From assembly GCF_002531725.1 (NCBI RefSeq), contig NZ_NWSQ01000030.1:28708-92707 (forward strand): a stretch of DNA of 64,000 bases, in the 5' to 3' direction. Every line of letters starts with the position of its first letter. Positions within the stretch are counted from its first letter, which is position 1. Source of the stretch: Rhizobium sp. L43 (GTDB lineage: Bacteria; Pseudomonadota; Alphaproteobacteria; Rhizobiales; Rhizobiaceae). Positions 9,253 to 17,879 of the stretch are shown here, in pieces. Made by a program: the position numbers and the translations under genes. The notes beneath the pieces were generated by a model. That model searched no databases. It saw only the letters and a list, made by a program, of their open reading frames with translations, and had not been told where the DNA came from.

Positions 9253-10773
9253 ATGTCGTTCCTTGCGCCGTCAGCGATGAAACCGGGTCCGTCGAAGGCA
9301 TCGACATCAAACAACGTGACGTCGCGGGCGATTCCGGCAGGCTCCGTGCCACCCATAACAACGAAGATCGCCGATCCCTTTGTACGGGCAGGGCTGAATA
9401 TGCCCGTCACACTGCAGCGCCGGCTTCCTCGGCTTGCAACGTCGTCCGTCCTGGTCGCCGGTGACATTGCAAGCTATTTAATTGCCTATTTTGCTCTCCT
9501 GTCCCTTCTTCCCAGTGGTTCGGTCAGCGGTTCGGAGGGCACGACAATGGCGCGTGCATTCACGATCGCAGCACTGGCTGAGATTGTTCTTTACGCATCG
9601 GCCGGCCTCTATCCAGGATATCGGCTGCACGACCACGAACATCTCAGGCGGCGCATTATAGCTGCCGTCAAGGTGACTGTCCTGGCAGCATTCGGAGCTA
9701 TGATCCTGCCGCAGGGGGCAGGACTGCTGTTTGCCGTTATCGGCCTCCTCAGTCTCGGGCTGATTGTTCAGCCGTTTCTGCATTGGCTGGCACGAGCCCT
9801 GTGCTGGAGACTTGGAATCTGGGGGGAGCGCGCGGTTATCATAGGGGCGCGCAATCTTACTCCCGCTCTCGTGGCACATTTCAAGGACCATTGGCAGTAT
9901 GGCATCAGGCCGGAGTCCTTTTCCCTCGATAGTTTGGAGGCATTGCCCGATGGCGGGCCATCCGTTGCCATGATTGCGGGCGACACGATTGCGAACGACA
10001 CGGGCTCGCTTGTACCCGACTTGGCGGCGATGCGTCGGAAGTTCGCCGAAGTCATTTTGCTGTCCGACACGCCGAACCTCAAGGTAAGCGGATTGCGACC
10101 CGCAGATGTCGGCGGAGAGATCGGTATTCGCCTCGTCACCGATCGGAGTTCGCTCAACTCGGATCTGGTTCGCCGGATCCTCAATCTCGCAATCGCCATC
10201 CCTGCAACGATCGTGGTCGCGCCATTCATCGCAATTGCAGCGGCCGCGATCTATGCCATCGATCCCGGCCCCGTCTTCTTCCGGCATACCAGGGAGGGAC
10301 GGTTCGGCAAGCCGGTGCACGTCCTGAAATTGAGGACGATGTACCAGGATGCAGAACAGCGCCTTGAAGCACTGGTCCGAGACAACCCGACCGTGCGCAC
10401 CGAGTGGCTGAGCCACTTCAAGCTCAAGGATGATCCGCGCATCCTTCCGGTTATAGGACATATGCTGCGCTCTTCGAGCATCGACGAGCTCCCGCAATTG
10501 GCGAACATCATTGCGGGCGAGATGGCCTTCGTGGGACCACGCCCGTTTCCGGAGTATCACCTTTCGGCGATGAACGGCGAATTTCGAGACAAGCGCCGTT
10601 CGGTCACGCCGGGGCTGACGGGTCTCTGGCAAATATCCGAGCGAAGCAATGCGGATATCGAGCTGCAGCAGCAACTCGACGAGTTCTACATCGACAACCG
10701 GTCCTTGTGGTTCGACTTGCACATCATTCTCAGCACAATTCCTGCGGTCTTAAAGGGCAAGGGAGCTTGCTGA
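9253..10773 (+). CDS. WbaP/ExoY-like undecaprenyl-phosphate sugar phosphotransferase
   Basis: 506-residue polyprenyl phosphoglycosyl transferase, the enzyme that starts a repeat unit by moving a sugar-1-phosphate onto undecaprenyl phosphate. Several N-terminal membrane segments (about 60-195) precede a soluble domain, then the membrane hairpin LNLAIAIPATIVVAPFIAIA (about 313-332). The catalytic domain has FFRHTREGRFGKPVHVLKLR, LKDDPRILP, SSIDELPQL (about 407-415), GPRP (about 427) and PGLTGLWQISER (about 452), all hallmarks of the WbaP/ExoY/WcaJ family. GAGGAG 10 bases upstream supports the ATG at 9253. The long N-terminus makes it WbaP/WcaJ-like rather than the short ExoY form. Which sugar is transferred is unknown. 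Confidence 0.92.
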   Translation: MSFLAPSAMKPGPSKASTSNNVTSRAIPAGSVPPITTKIADPFVRAGLNMPVTLQRRLPRLATSSVLVAGDIASYLIAYFALLSLLPSGSVSGSEGTTMARAFTIAALAEIVLYASAGLYPGYRLHDHEHLRRRIIAAVKVTVLAAFGAMILPQGAGLLFAVIGLLSLGLIVQPFLHWLARALCWRLGIWGERAVIIGARNLTPALVAHFKDHWQYGIRPESFSLDSLEALPDGGPSVAMIAGDTIANDTGSLVPDLAAMRRKFAEVILLSDTPNLKVSGLRPADVGGEIGIRLVTDRSSLNSDLVRRILNLAIAIPATIVVAPFIAIAAAAIYAIDPGPVFFRHTREGRFGKPVHVLKLRTMYQDAEQRLEALVRDNPTVRTEWLSHFKLKDDPRILPVIGHMLRSSSIDELPQLANIIAGEMAFVGPRPFPEYHLSAMNGEFRDKRRSVTPGLTGLWQISERSNADIELQQQLDEFYIDNRSLWFDLHIILSTIPAVLKGKGAC

Positions 10774-10818
10774 CCTGTTCCTCGTCCTGTGGGCAATCAT
10801 CAACAACGGAGCACACCA

Positions 10819-11862
10819 ATGCACGGATACAAGCGGATTATGGTTACCGGCGGCACCGGATTTCTGGGATCATTCCTGTGCGAAAGGCTTTTGCGAGAGG
10901 GCAATGACGTCCTCTGCGTGGACAATTATTACACCGGTTCGCGCGACAATGTGCTGCATCTTCTTGACGATCCTCGCTTTGAGATCCTCCGCCACGACAT
11001 CACCTTCCCGCTTTATGTGGAGGTCGACGAGATCTACAACCTCGCCTGCCCGGCATCTCCGGTCCATTATCAGCACGACCCGGTGCAGACCGTGAAGACC
11101 AATGTTCACGGGGCCATCAATATGCTCGGCTTGGCCAAACGCACCAAGGCGAAGATCTTCCAGGCATCGACGAGCGAAGTTTATGGCGATCCGGCAGTCC
11201 ACCCTCAACCCGAGGAGTATCGAGGCAGCGTTAATCCCATAGGCCCACGCGCATGTTATGACGAAGGCAAGCGGTGCGCCGAGACGCTGTTTTTCGACTA
11301 TCATCGTCAATATGGCGTGGAAATTCGGGTGGCGCGGATCTTCAATACCTACGGCCCGCGAATGCAGACCAATGACGGCCGCGTCGTCTCCAATTTCATC
11401 GTTCAGGCGCTTCAAAACCAGCCGATCACCATTTTCGGCGACGGCAAGCAAACCCGGTCATTTTGCTACGTGGATGACCTGATCGACGGCTTTATCCGCT
11501 TGATGGCGGCGCCGGCTGGCGTGACGGGCCCTATCAATCTCGGCAACCCCGGAGAATTTCAGGTCCGTGAATTGGCGGAAATGGTCGTCGAAATGACGGG
11601 ATCGAAGTCCGACATCATCTTCCAGGCACTACCAGTTGACGACCCGACACAGCGCAAGCCCGACATCAGCCGCGCAACGCAACAACTGGGCTGGCAGCCG
11701 AAGGTGAACCTTCGGGAGGGCCTTGAGAGAACGATCGCCTATTTCGAGTGGAAGCTTTCCGGCGGAGTAAAGAACAAGCTCGACGTCCGCAACCCGCCAG
11801 AAACTTATCCACATCTGGCGGCTCCGAACCTCGGACTGACTGCTCCGGAAGCCGCTCGATAG
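10819..11862 (+). CDS. UDP-glucuronate decarboxylase-like SDR (extended family)
   Basis: 347 residues from ATG 10819; CGGAG lies about 10 bases upstream, whereas an in-frame codon at 10789 would add ten unconserved residues. The extended SDR fold is clear: nucleotide motif TGGTGFLGSFL (10-20), the substrate-binding STSEVYGDP, catalytic YDEGK near 146-150, and RIFNTYGPRM. NLACPASPVHYQ and NPIGPRACYDEGKRCAE are typical of UDP-xylose synthases, which convert UDP-glucuronate to UDP-xylose with NAD+. The enzyme is cytoplasmic. It lies between the initiating transferase and a CgeB-like transferase, implying xylose or a related sugar in the polymer. dTDP-glucose dehydratase is less likely given the NPIGPR segment. 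Confidence 0.88.
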   Translation: MHGYKRIMVTGGTGFLGSFLCERLLREGNDVLCVDNYYTGSRDNVLHLLDDPRFEILRHDITFPLYVEVDEIYNLACPASPVHYQHDPVQTVKTNVHGAINMLGLAKRTKAKIFQASTSEVYGDPAVHPQPEEYRGSVNPIGPRACYDEGKRCAETLFFDYHRQYGVEIRVARIFNTYGPRMQTNDGRVVSNFIVQALQNQPITIFGDGKQTRSFCYVDDLIDGFIRLMAAPAGVTGPINLGNPGEFQVRELAEMVVEMTGSKSDIIFQALPVDDPTQRKPDISRATQQLGWQPKVNLREGLERTIAYFEWKLSGGVKNKLDVRNPPETYPHLAAPNLGLTAPEAAR

Positions 11863-11866
11863 CGAC

Positions 11867-13693
11867 ATGAATAGCAACGTTCATCATCGAAAGCCGCGGC
11901 TCGTTTTTTTTCAATGGGACCATCAACCCAATGCGAACGCGGCCGGTTACCTGCTGCTGCACATGCAGCAGCAGGCCAAATGCCTCGCAACGCATTTCGA
12001 TGTCGTCATCATTAGCCGCGACTGCGATTATGCTGAGATATGCGACCGGTACGAGCCGGATCTGACGCTGTTTGAAAGCGGTTATCGGTCGCATGGCTCA
12101 CGTCGGATAAAAATCACCAACACCAATACCCATGTCGCCGTCCCGAAGCTTGGCCTTCATAACGCCGATCCATGGTGCGATCGACGCGCCGGCTTCCTCT
12201 CCGATATGGAGCAGTGGGGCATCGAGACATATTTCGCGATCGCCACGATGACTCCGGAATATATGCCGGCAGTGAAGGAGAACCTGTTCGTCTGGCCCAA
12301 TTTCATCGATCCGGAAGTCTACCACGACTATGGCCAGCAAAAGGTCATCCCGGTCACGCTCACCGGCCAAGTCTATGGTCTTTATCCCTGGCGACAGACG
12401 GTCTTTCCGATGATCCGCGACCGTTACCCCTGCCTGGTCTCGCCGCAGCACGCCTATGAAAGCAAGCTGACCTCTCAGATCCTATCCGGAGAGGCCTATG
12501 CGCGCGCGCTCAACGCAAGCCTCATCGTTCCCACCTGTGGCACGATGGGCGGGGAGGTCGTACGCAAGCACTTCGAGATTCCCGGCGCGAAAGCCTGTCT
12601 CGTGACGGAACGTACGGCCGCAGTGGAGGCCGCTGGCTTTGTCGATATGGAGAACTGCGTCTTTGTTGACGGCCACAACGTGGTCGAGCGACTGGACTAC
12701 CTCTTTGCCCATCCCGACGAAATACAGCGGATCACGACAGCCGGTCACAGTTTGATCCATTCGCGTCATACGGTGAACCATAGACCGCAAATATATCAGT
12801 GGTTCTTGCTGAACAAAGGCTTGCAATTCGGCGAAAAGATCATCCAATCAGGGCCTTTCGGCGAACTTGCAAAGGTCAAGCGTGTCGCAAAGCACGAGAG
12901 CGTCCATATCGTGGGGGAAGCGAGCGATCGCGCTCTACTGAATCAGGGCGACTTGCTTCTCGAGCAGGACAGGGTGGGGGAGGCGAAGCACTGTTACGCA
13001 CGCTGCCTGGACTATGTGCCCTACCTTCCCGAAGCTAAATTCCGCCTTGCCATCTGTGCGTTGCGGGAGGGCGATGCCGATCGCGCCTATGCCCTTCTGG
13101 TGGACCTGGTCAAGGTGACCGTGATCGAATACGGGGCGGTTGATCCGGATCCGGTCGAGTGGGCGTACTTCTTGCTCGCTTTGATCTGCAAAGGCCAGCT
13201 TGAGCGGGCGCGGAGGCTGCAGGATTTCTATCCATCCTTATCTCACGAGGAATTCAGGCGGGCGCGCCTCGTCATCGCGCAACTCGGCCGCTCGGGTGGG
13301 GTTGTCGCGGGACTGTATGGCAGGGAACGAAAAAGCATTCACCAGGTTTCCGACCGAAGCGATTCCGAATGGCTTGCATGGTTCGCCAATATCCTGGAGC
13401 GGTGTCAGCAGCCAGATCTTGCAAATGTTCTTGGTCAGGCTGCCGCTGGCGGAAGCGGGACGAGCGCAAAAGCAACCGCGCCATACTTCAAGGGTGATGC
13501 TGGTTGGCGCCTGCGACTATATTCAGGCGTCGATGGCCTGATGGTGAAGCTGCGCCTGAATAACTTGCGGCCGAATGTACCGCCTCTGCCGGAGTTCCGA
13601 TATCTCCGGCATCTCGTGCGAGCGTTGGTCCCCAAGTCGCAAAGAGGCGCGTTGCGCAGGATCCGGACAGCGCTTTCCTGGCCTCCCGTGTGA
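11867..13693 (+). CDS. CgeB-like glycosyltransferase with C-terminal repeat-like helical region
   Basis: 608 residues. The N-terminal half resembles the glycosyltransferase family 1/CgeB group: LVFFQWDHQPNANAAG at the start, LHNADPWCDRRAGFL (about 98-112), then VTLTGQVYGLYPWR and VPTCGTMGGEVVRKHFEIPG (about 222-241), where the donor site is expected, followed by VDGHNVVERLDYLFAHPDEI. From about 345 to 480 the sequence is helical and TPR-like (NQGDLLLEQDRVGEAKHCYA, EAKFRLAICALREGDADRAY). The last 130 residues are basic. It starts 4 bases after the decarboxylase-like gene, so it is in the same operon. The acceptor is unknown. Fusion of a glycosyltransferase with a TPR-like part is less common and may mediate complex assembly. 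Confidence 0.72.
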   Translation: MNSNVHHRKPRLVFFQWDHQPNANAAGYLLLHMQQQAKCLATHFDVVIISRDCDYAEICDRYEPDLTLFESGYRSHGSRRIKITNTNTHVAVPKLGLHNADPWCDRRAGFLSDMEQWGIETYFAIATMTPEYMPAVKENLFVWPNFIDPEVYHDYGQQKVIPVTLTGQVYGLYPWRQTVFPMIRDRYPCLVSPQHAYESKLTSQILSGEAYARALNASLIVPTCGTMGGEVVRKHFEIPGAKACLVTERTAAVEAAGFVDMENCVFVDGHNVVERLDYLFAHPDEIQRITTAGHSLIHSRHTVNHRPQIYQWFLLNKGLQFGEKIIQSGPFGELAKVKRVAKHESVHIVGEASDRALLNQGDLLLEQDRVGEAKHCYARCLDYVPYLPEAKFRLAICALREGDADRAYALLVDLVKVTVIEYGAVDPDPVEWAYFLLALICKGQLERARRLQDFYPSLSHEEFRRARLVIAQLGRSGGVVAGLYGRERKSIHQVSDRSDSEWLAWFANILERCQQPDLANVLGQAAAGGSGTSAKATAPYFKGDAGWRLRLYSGVDGLMVKLRLNNLRPNVPPLPEFRYLRHLVRALVPKSQRGALRRIRTALSWPPV

Positions 13694-13809
13694 GCATCAG
13701 CAAGGAACTGCGGGCACCGTGCACAGCCTCGCTTAGAGAGGCGCGTATGGCAAGCTCCTGGGTGAGGCTGAAGACACGTCGCGAGGTCTCTATGTCCGTC
13801 GCATCGCTG

Positions 13810-13843
13810 ACTCGGTGGCGCATTTGCCGTGCAGCCACCGAGT
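13810..13843. terminator. Stem-loop between convergent genes
   Basis: A perfect 10-bp stem ACTCGGTGGC/GCCACCGAGT with a 14-base loop lies between the stops of the CgeB-like transferase and the LuxR-type regulator, which converge here. ATTTAG follows rather than a long T-run, so termination strength is uncertain, but the position suits a bidirectional terminator. Confidence 0.6.
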
Positions 13844-13903
13844 ATTTAGCGCAGACTGCGTTTTCGAGATCTGAAGTAATGAGCGCCGACGGTTACAGCA
13901 CCG

Positions 13904-14674
13904 TCAGTTTGCCACCAAACCGCCCGGAAGATTGTTCTGAAAAAGGTCGTTGAGCTTGAAAACAACTTCCGTCCTGTTGGTTGCCTTGACCTTTTTCATG
14001 ATGTTGCGAACATGCACCTTGACGGTGCTTTCTCGCAGATTGAGCTCATAGGCAATGATCTTATTCGCCTTTCCGCGCCGCAGTGCCGCGACGACTTCGG
14101 CCTGGCGATCTGTAAAAATCCCGGCCAGCGGGTGCGTTGTCGAGTTGCTCGACTGCAGCAAGTGACGCATGGCGAACAGGGCGCTTGCGGGCACAAAAAG
14201 TCCTCCTGCTACCGAGAGCGCGATCAGTTCCATGCAGACGCTGATGCTGACGCTGGCCGGTATGTAACCCTTGGCTCCGTAGTCGATCGCCCTCACGATT
14301 TGGGCGAAATCGTCACTATCGGACAAGATGATGACCGGTGTCGACACGAATTCCGACGAAAGGCTCTTGATCAGTTCCGAAACGGCAGGCTCGTCGACCA
14401 GCTTGCCACCGACGTTCAGGACGATTGCGGAAAGCGGAGGATATTCTTCGCGCTTTTGCTTCCACTCCTCAATCGATCCAAAAGCCAGAATCAGAAAATC
14501 CGCGGTGTGGGCGGCCATGCATTGCGCGAGGCAGTGCCGATCAAGTTCCCTCTTGTCGAGAATGACAAGCGTGTGCTTTGAACTTGACGGCCGGGCAAGC
14601 GACGTCGACCCGTTTCCTGTCTCCAGGGGAAGAGATCCGTTTTCCTGCCTATGGTTTATGTTTATTGTATCCAA
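13904..14674 (-). CDS. LuxR-family regulator with degenerate receiver domain
   Basis: 256 residues, starting from a TTG with GGGAGG 8 bases upstream. Residues 33-150 follow a response-regulator fold: HTLVILDKRELDR, SAIVLNVGG, TPVIILSDSDD, GAKGYIPASVS. The C-terminal LuxR/GerE helix-turn-helix is intact (about 185-245): FTDRQAEVVAALRRGKANK and LRESTVKVHVRNIMKKVKA. Key receiver residues are altered: the usual phospho-acceptor Asp position reads Asn (N87), only one Asp (D40) remains of the acidic pair, and the conserved Lys after GYIP is Ala (A140). It therefore probably does not take part in standard phosphorelay. Its position inside the polysaccharide locus and a palindrome-rich 560-bp region upstream suggest local control of these genes. 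Confidence 0.85.
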   Translation of the reverse strand: MDTININHRQENGSLPLETGNGSTSLARPSSSKHTLVILDKRELDRHCLAQCMAAHTADFLILAFGSIEEWKQKREEYPPLSAIVLNVGGKLVDEPAVSELIKSLSSEFVSTPVIILSDSDDFAQIVRAIDYGAKGYIPASVSISVCMELIALSVAGGLFVPASALFAMRHLLQSSNSTTHPLAGIFTDRQAEVVAALRRGKANKIIAYELNLRESTVKVHVRNIMKKVKATNRTEVVFKLNDLFQNNLPGGLVAN

Positions 14675-15238
14675 AGCCCCATCCTCCCAGTCGTTTTTTC
14701 TTGCCCTATTTCAAAGTCGAATATCGAACTCCTCTGCAAATAGGGGAGCTTAACTAGCAAAAGTGCTAATTTAATACCACAGTTCCGGGGCAGTAACACT
14801 AATTAATAGTGGTTACCCCAGCACATACGCTCCGTGAAAAGCTGTAAATGGATGAATTTTTAAAACTGATCAGTCTATGTCTAAGTCATTTGTATGCCGA
14901 CATATGACGTTGCTATACATATTCAATTTATTTCGCTAACACCATGTAAACAATGCCCCTCTTCGATGTGGGATGGCCAGGATCGATTGTCGCGCGACTA
15001 CCGCCGCGGCTGATCGCCGATCACAAACTTTCGCGTGCGATCATCATCCAATCATCGTAAGCAGCTACGCCTTTTGGTGGATAAGCTTCAACGTTTTGTT
15101 CCTTTACTAAAATGGAGAAAACAATTCTTTTGGAAGCGAAAGATATATTTGCTCTGGTGAAATGAAACCTTTGGCGCCTTCCTGCGATTGTCGGTTTCAG
15201 CCAAATCAGGGCGTGTTGAGTAACAGGGGGCGAGCTGG
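14675..15238. other. AT-rich divergent regulatory region
   Basis: 564 bp between the LuxR-type gene (leftward) and the acetyltransferase operon (rightward), clearly more AT-rich than the rest of the locus. It carries several palindromes: TAGCA-AAAG-TGCTA (14755-14768), a 33-bp inverted repeat at 14787-14819 and the perfect ACTGATCAGT (14865-14874). No coding frame is convincing. GGGGG near 15228 serves as ribosome site for the gene at 15239. Confidence 0.6.
14787..14819. promoter_or_regulatory. Imperfect inverted repeat, possible operator
   Basis: Arms GGGGCAGTAACACTA and TAGTGGTTACCCC pair with a 3-base bulge and one gap around an ATTAA centre. It lies about 115 bp upstream of the LuxR-type start, suiting autoregulation or control of the divergent operon. 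No T-run follows, so a terminator is unlikely. Confidence 0.4.
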
Positions 15239-15745
15239 ATGATTGCATCGAACGTCAAGCTGGATGACGGCTGCGTTATTCACCATCGAGATCTCGTGAA
15301 TCTCTACGGCTGCACGATCGGCGCTGGAACGCGCATCGGCACCTTCGTTGAAATCCAGAAAAACGTCCTCGTCGGAAAAGACTGTAAGATTTCCAGCCAT
15401 TCCTTTCTCTGTGAAGGCGTGACGCTGGAAGACGGCGTTTTCATCGGCCACGGGGTCATGTTCACCAATGATACCTACCCGCGCGCCGTCAATCCGGACG
15501 GCAGTCTGCAGACCGAGGCCGACTGGGTTGTCATCCCCACTCTGGTCAAGCGCCACGCGTCGATCGGCAGCAATGCCACCATCCTGCCCGGCGTGACCAT
15601 CGGAGAGGCCGCCCAAGTCGGCGCCGGCGCTGTCGTAACCAAGGATGTGCCTGACGGCGCCATTGTTGCCGGCGTTCCGGCGAGGATCACCGGTCGCGTT
15701 CATGACCGGTCAGTTGACATGCAAGCGTTGGGAGGAATGCGATGA
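15239..15745 (+). CDS. WlbB/WbpD-like sugar-nucleotide N-acetyltransferase
   Basis: 168 residues of almost pure left-handed beta-helix hexapeptide repeats (YGCTIGAGTRIGTFVEIQ, LVGKDCKISSHSFLCEGV, IGSNATILPGVTIGE). The C-terminus AQVGAGAVVTKDVPDGAIVA is typical of acetyl-CoA-dependent transferases. FTNDTYPRAVNPDGS matches the WlbB/WbpD group, which acetylates the 3-amino group of UDP-GlcNAc(3NH2)A. It acts in the cytoplasm as a trimer, by family knowledge. It is the first gene of a six-gene overlapping operon and is immediately followed by the matching oxidoreductase and aminotransferase, which strengthens the call. Its stop overlaps the next start (ATGA). Confidence 0.85.
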   Translation: MIASNVKLDDGCVIHHRDLVNLYGCTIGAGTRIGTFVEIQKNVLVGKDCKISSHSFLCEGVTLEDGVFIGHGVMFTNDTYPRAVNPDGSLQTEADWVVIPTLVKRHASIGSNATILPGVTIGEAAQVGAGAVVTKDVPDGAIVAGVPARITGRVHDRSVDMQALGGMR

Positions 15746-16779
15746 TCGGCATTGCAGTTGTTGGATATGGGTATTGGGGCCCGAACCTGGTTCGTAACAT
15801 CTCTGAAGCGGCCGGCGCAAACCTCGTTTCGGTTTGCGATCTCAATGTCGAGCGGTTGGCGGCTGTCAAAAGCCGGTATCCCGCAATAGAGATCACCGAC
15901 AATTTCGAGGAAGTTCTGCGCGATCCGAGAGTGGATGCAATCGCCATCGCAACGCCGGTCTCGACCCACTTCAAGCTCGCAATGCAGGCGATGATGGCCG
16001 GAAAGCATGTCTTCGTCGAAAAGCCGATGGCATCGACGACTGAGGAAGCCTCGCGAATGGTCGAAGAGGCCGCGCGCCGCCGGCTCGTGCTGGCGGTGGA
16101 TCATACCTTCGTCCACACCGGCGCCGTCCGCAAGATGCACGAACTGGTCGAAAGCGGCTTGGGCGACATGTATTACTACGACTCTGTTCGGGTCAATCTG
16201 GGGCTCTTCCAGCATGATGTCAGCGTCATCTGGGACCTCGCGGTGCATGATCTCTCGATCCTGGACCATGTCGTTCAGGAAAGGCCGGTGGCTGTGTCGG
16301 CGACGGGCATGAGCCATGTGCTCGGCGAGCCGGAGAACATCGCCTATCTGACGCTCTTCTTCGAAAGCAAGCTCATCGCCCACATCCACGTCAATTGGCT
16401 GGCGCCGGTCAAGGTGCGCCGCACGCTGATCGGCGGCAGCAACAAGATGATCGTCTACGACGATCTGGAGCCCAGCGAAAAGATCAAGGTCTATGACAAG
16501 GGCATCACGCTGAACCCGAATTCTCAGGCCTACGGCGAGAAGGTGCATCAGATGATGGTCGGCTACCGCAGCGGCGACATGTGGGCGCCCAAGCTCGATA
16601 TGACCGAGGCGTTGAAACGTGAACTGGATCAGTTCGTCGACTGCATCGAGCAAAATTCGCGGCCCATTACCGACGGGCTCGCCGGGCTGCGTGTCGTTCG
16701 CACCCTTGAAGCCGCAAGCCGGTCGCTCGCCCAGCGCGGTCGGATCATCGAGCTCGAAGAGGCGAGGCGCATTGCATGA
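15742..16779 (+). CDS. Gfo/Idh/MocA family sugar-nucleotide dehydrogenase (WlbA-like)
   Basis: 345 residues. N-terminal Rossmann domain with VVGYGYWGPNL (7-17), AIATPVSTHFKLA and the catalytic EKP motif near residue 93 (HVFVEKPMAST). The C-terminal domain includes the catalytic-region segment VIWDLAVHDLSILDHV (about 156-171). WlbA/WbpB enzymes oxidise C3 of UDP-GlcNAc-uronic acid using NAD, feeding the following aminotransferase. The gene overlaps both neighbours by 4 bases (ATGA), so the acetyltransferase, dehydrogenase and aminotransferase are made together. The UDP-GlcNAc 6-dehydrogenase that should supply its substrate is not in the window. Confidence 0.88.
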   Translation: MIGIAVVGYGYWGPNLVRNISEAAGANLVSVCDLNVERLAAVKSRYPAIEITDNFEEVLRDPRVDAIAIATPVSTHFKLAMQAMMAGKHVFVEKPMASTTEEASRMVEEAARRRLVLAVDHTFVHTGAVRKMHELVESGLGDMYYYDSVRVNLGLFQHDVSVIWDLAVHDLSILDHVVQERPVAVSATGMSHVLGEPENIAYLTLFFESKLIAHIHVNWLAPVKVRRTLIGGSNKMIVYDDLEPSEKIKVYDKGITLNPNSQAYGEKVHQMMVGYRSGDMWAPKLDMTEALKRELDQFVDCIEQNSRPITDGLAGLRVVRTLEAASRSLAQRGRIIELEEARRIA

Positions 16780-17879
16780 TCCCGTTTCTGGACATCAAGG
16801 CACAATATCAATCAATCAAGGGCGAGATCGACTCCGCCGTGCTCGGCGTTCTTGCGTCGGGGCAATATGTACTGGGCGAGGAGGTGCTGCGTTTCGAGCA
16901 GGAATTCGCAGACTATTGCAACGTCAAGCATGCAATAGCCGTCAATACCGGAACGAGCGCCCTGCATCTGGCTCTCCTTGCCGCGGGCATCGGTCCCGGC
17001 GACGAAGTCATCACCGTGCCATTTACATTCGTCGCCACAGTGTCGGCGATCTGTTACAGCGGTGCACGACCGGTGTTCGTCGATGTCGAGCCCGCGACGC
17101 TGACAATGGATCCGGCCGAGCTCGAAGCAAAGATAACGCCCCGGACCAAGGCCATTATCCCCGTCCATCTCTACGGTCAGATGGCGGATATGAGTGCGAT
17201 CAAGGCGATTGCCGATCACTACCGCATCCCCGTCATCGAAGACGCGTGTCAGGCGCATGGGGCACAATACCAGGGCCGGCGAGCCGGCAGCATCGGCGTC
17301 TCCGGTTGTTTCAGCTTTTATCCGGGCAAAAATCTCGGCGCCTGCGGTGAAGGGGGCCTGGTTGTCACGAACAGCGACGAACAGGCCAAGACAATGCGCA
17401 TGCTGCGCGACTGGGGTCAGGAGCAGCGCTATCATCATCTGCTGAAGGGCTTCAACTATCGCATGGACGCCATTCAGGGCGCGATCCTGCGCGTGAAGCT
17501 CCGGCATCTGGAAGCCTGGACGGAAGCGCGTCGCGATCACGCCCGACGGTATTCGTCACTGCTCGGCGGATCACCGCATTTGAAGATACCTGTCGAAGTC
17601 GCCGACCGGCGTCACGTCTATCACGTCTATGCCGTCAGAAGCCGCGATCGCGACGGGCTTCAGCGCGCGCTCAGCGCCGAAGGCGTCCCCTCGGGATTGC
17701 ACTATCCCATTCCCGTTCATCTGCAGAAGGCGCATGCCGATCTTGGTTATCAAGCCGGCGATTTCCCCGTCTCGGAAGCTGCAGCGCGGGAGGTTCTCTC
17801 GCTGCCGATCTATCCCGAGATGCCTTCGCGGCACGTCGACCAGGTGGCGGCCGCGCTGGAGTACGCCTATGTCAGCTAG
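16776..17879 (+). CDS. DegT/DnrJ/EryC1/StrS aminotransferase (WlbC/WbpE-like)
   Basis: 367-residue PLP-dependent sugar aminotransferase. IPFLDIKAQYQSIKGEID at the start, NTGTSALHLALLAAGIGPGD (about 53-72), the PLP-phosphate and ring contacts VIEDACQAHGAQ (about 155), and the Schiff-base lysine K185 in SFYPGKNLGACGEGG are all present. FNYRMDAIQGAIL near 230 completes the family pattern. By order within the operon it should aminate C3 of the 3-keto UDP-GlcNAcA produced by the preceding enzyme. Its 3' end overlaps the following acetyltransferase by 11 bases. Other sugar substrates of this large family cannot be excluded. Confidence 0.9.
   Translation: MIPFLDIKAQYQSIKGEIDSAVLGVLASGQYVLGEEVLRFEQEFADYCNVKHAIAVNTGTSALHLALLAAGIGPGDEVITVPFTFVATVSAICYSGARPVFVDVEPATLTMDPAELEAKITPRTKAIIPVHLYGQMADMSAIKAIADHYRIPVIEDACQAHGAQYQGRRAGSIGVSGCFSFYPGKNLGACGEGGLVVTNSDEQAKTMRMLRDWGQEQRYHHLLKGFNYRMDAIQGAILRVKLRHLEAWTEARRDHARRYSSLLGGSPHLKIPVEVADRRHVYHVYAVRSRDRDGLQRALSAEGVPSGLHYPIPVHLQKAHADLGYQAGDFPVSEAAAREVLSLPIYPEMPSRHVDQVAAALEYAYVS

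Noticed and set aside
9478..10722. 414-codon leftward open frame
   Set aside because: Antisense to the WbaP-like sugar transferase. No family motif.
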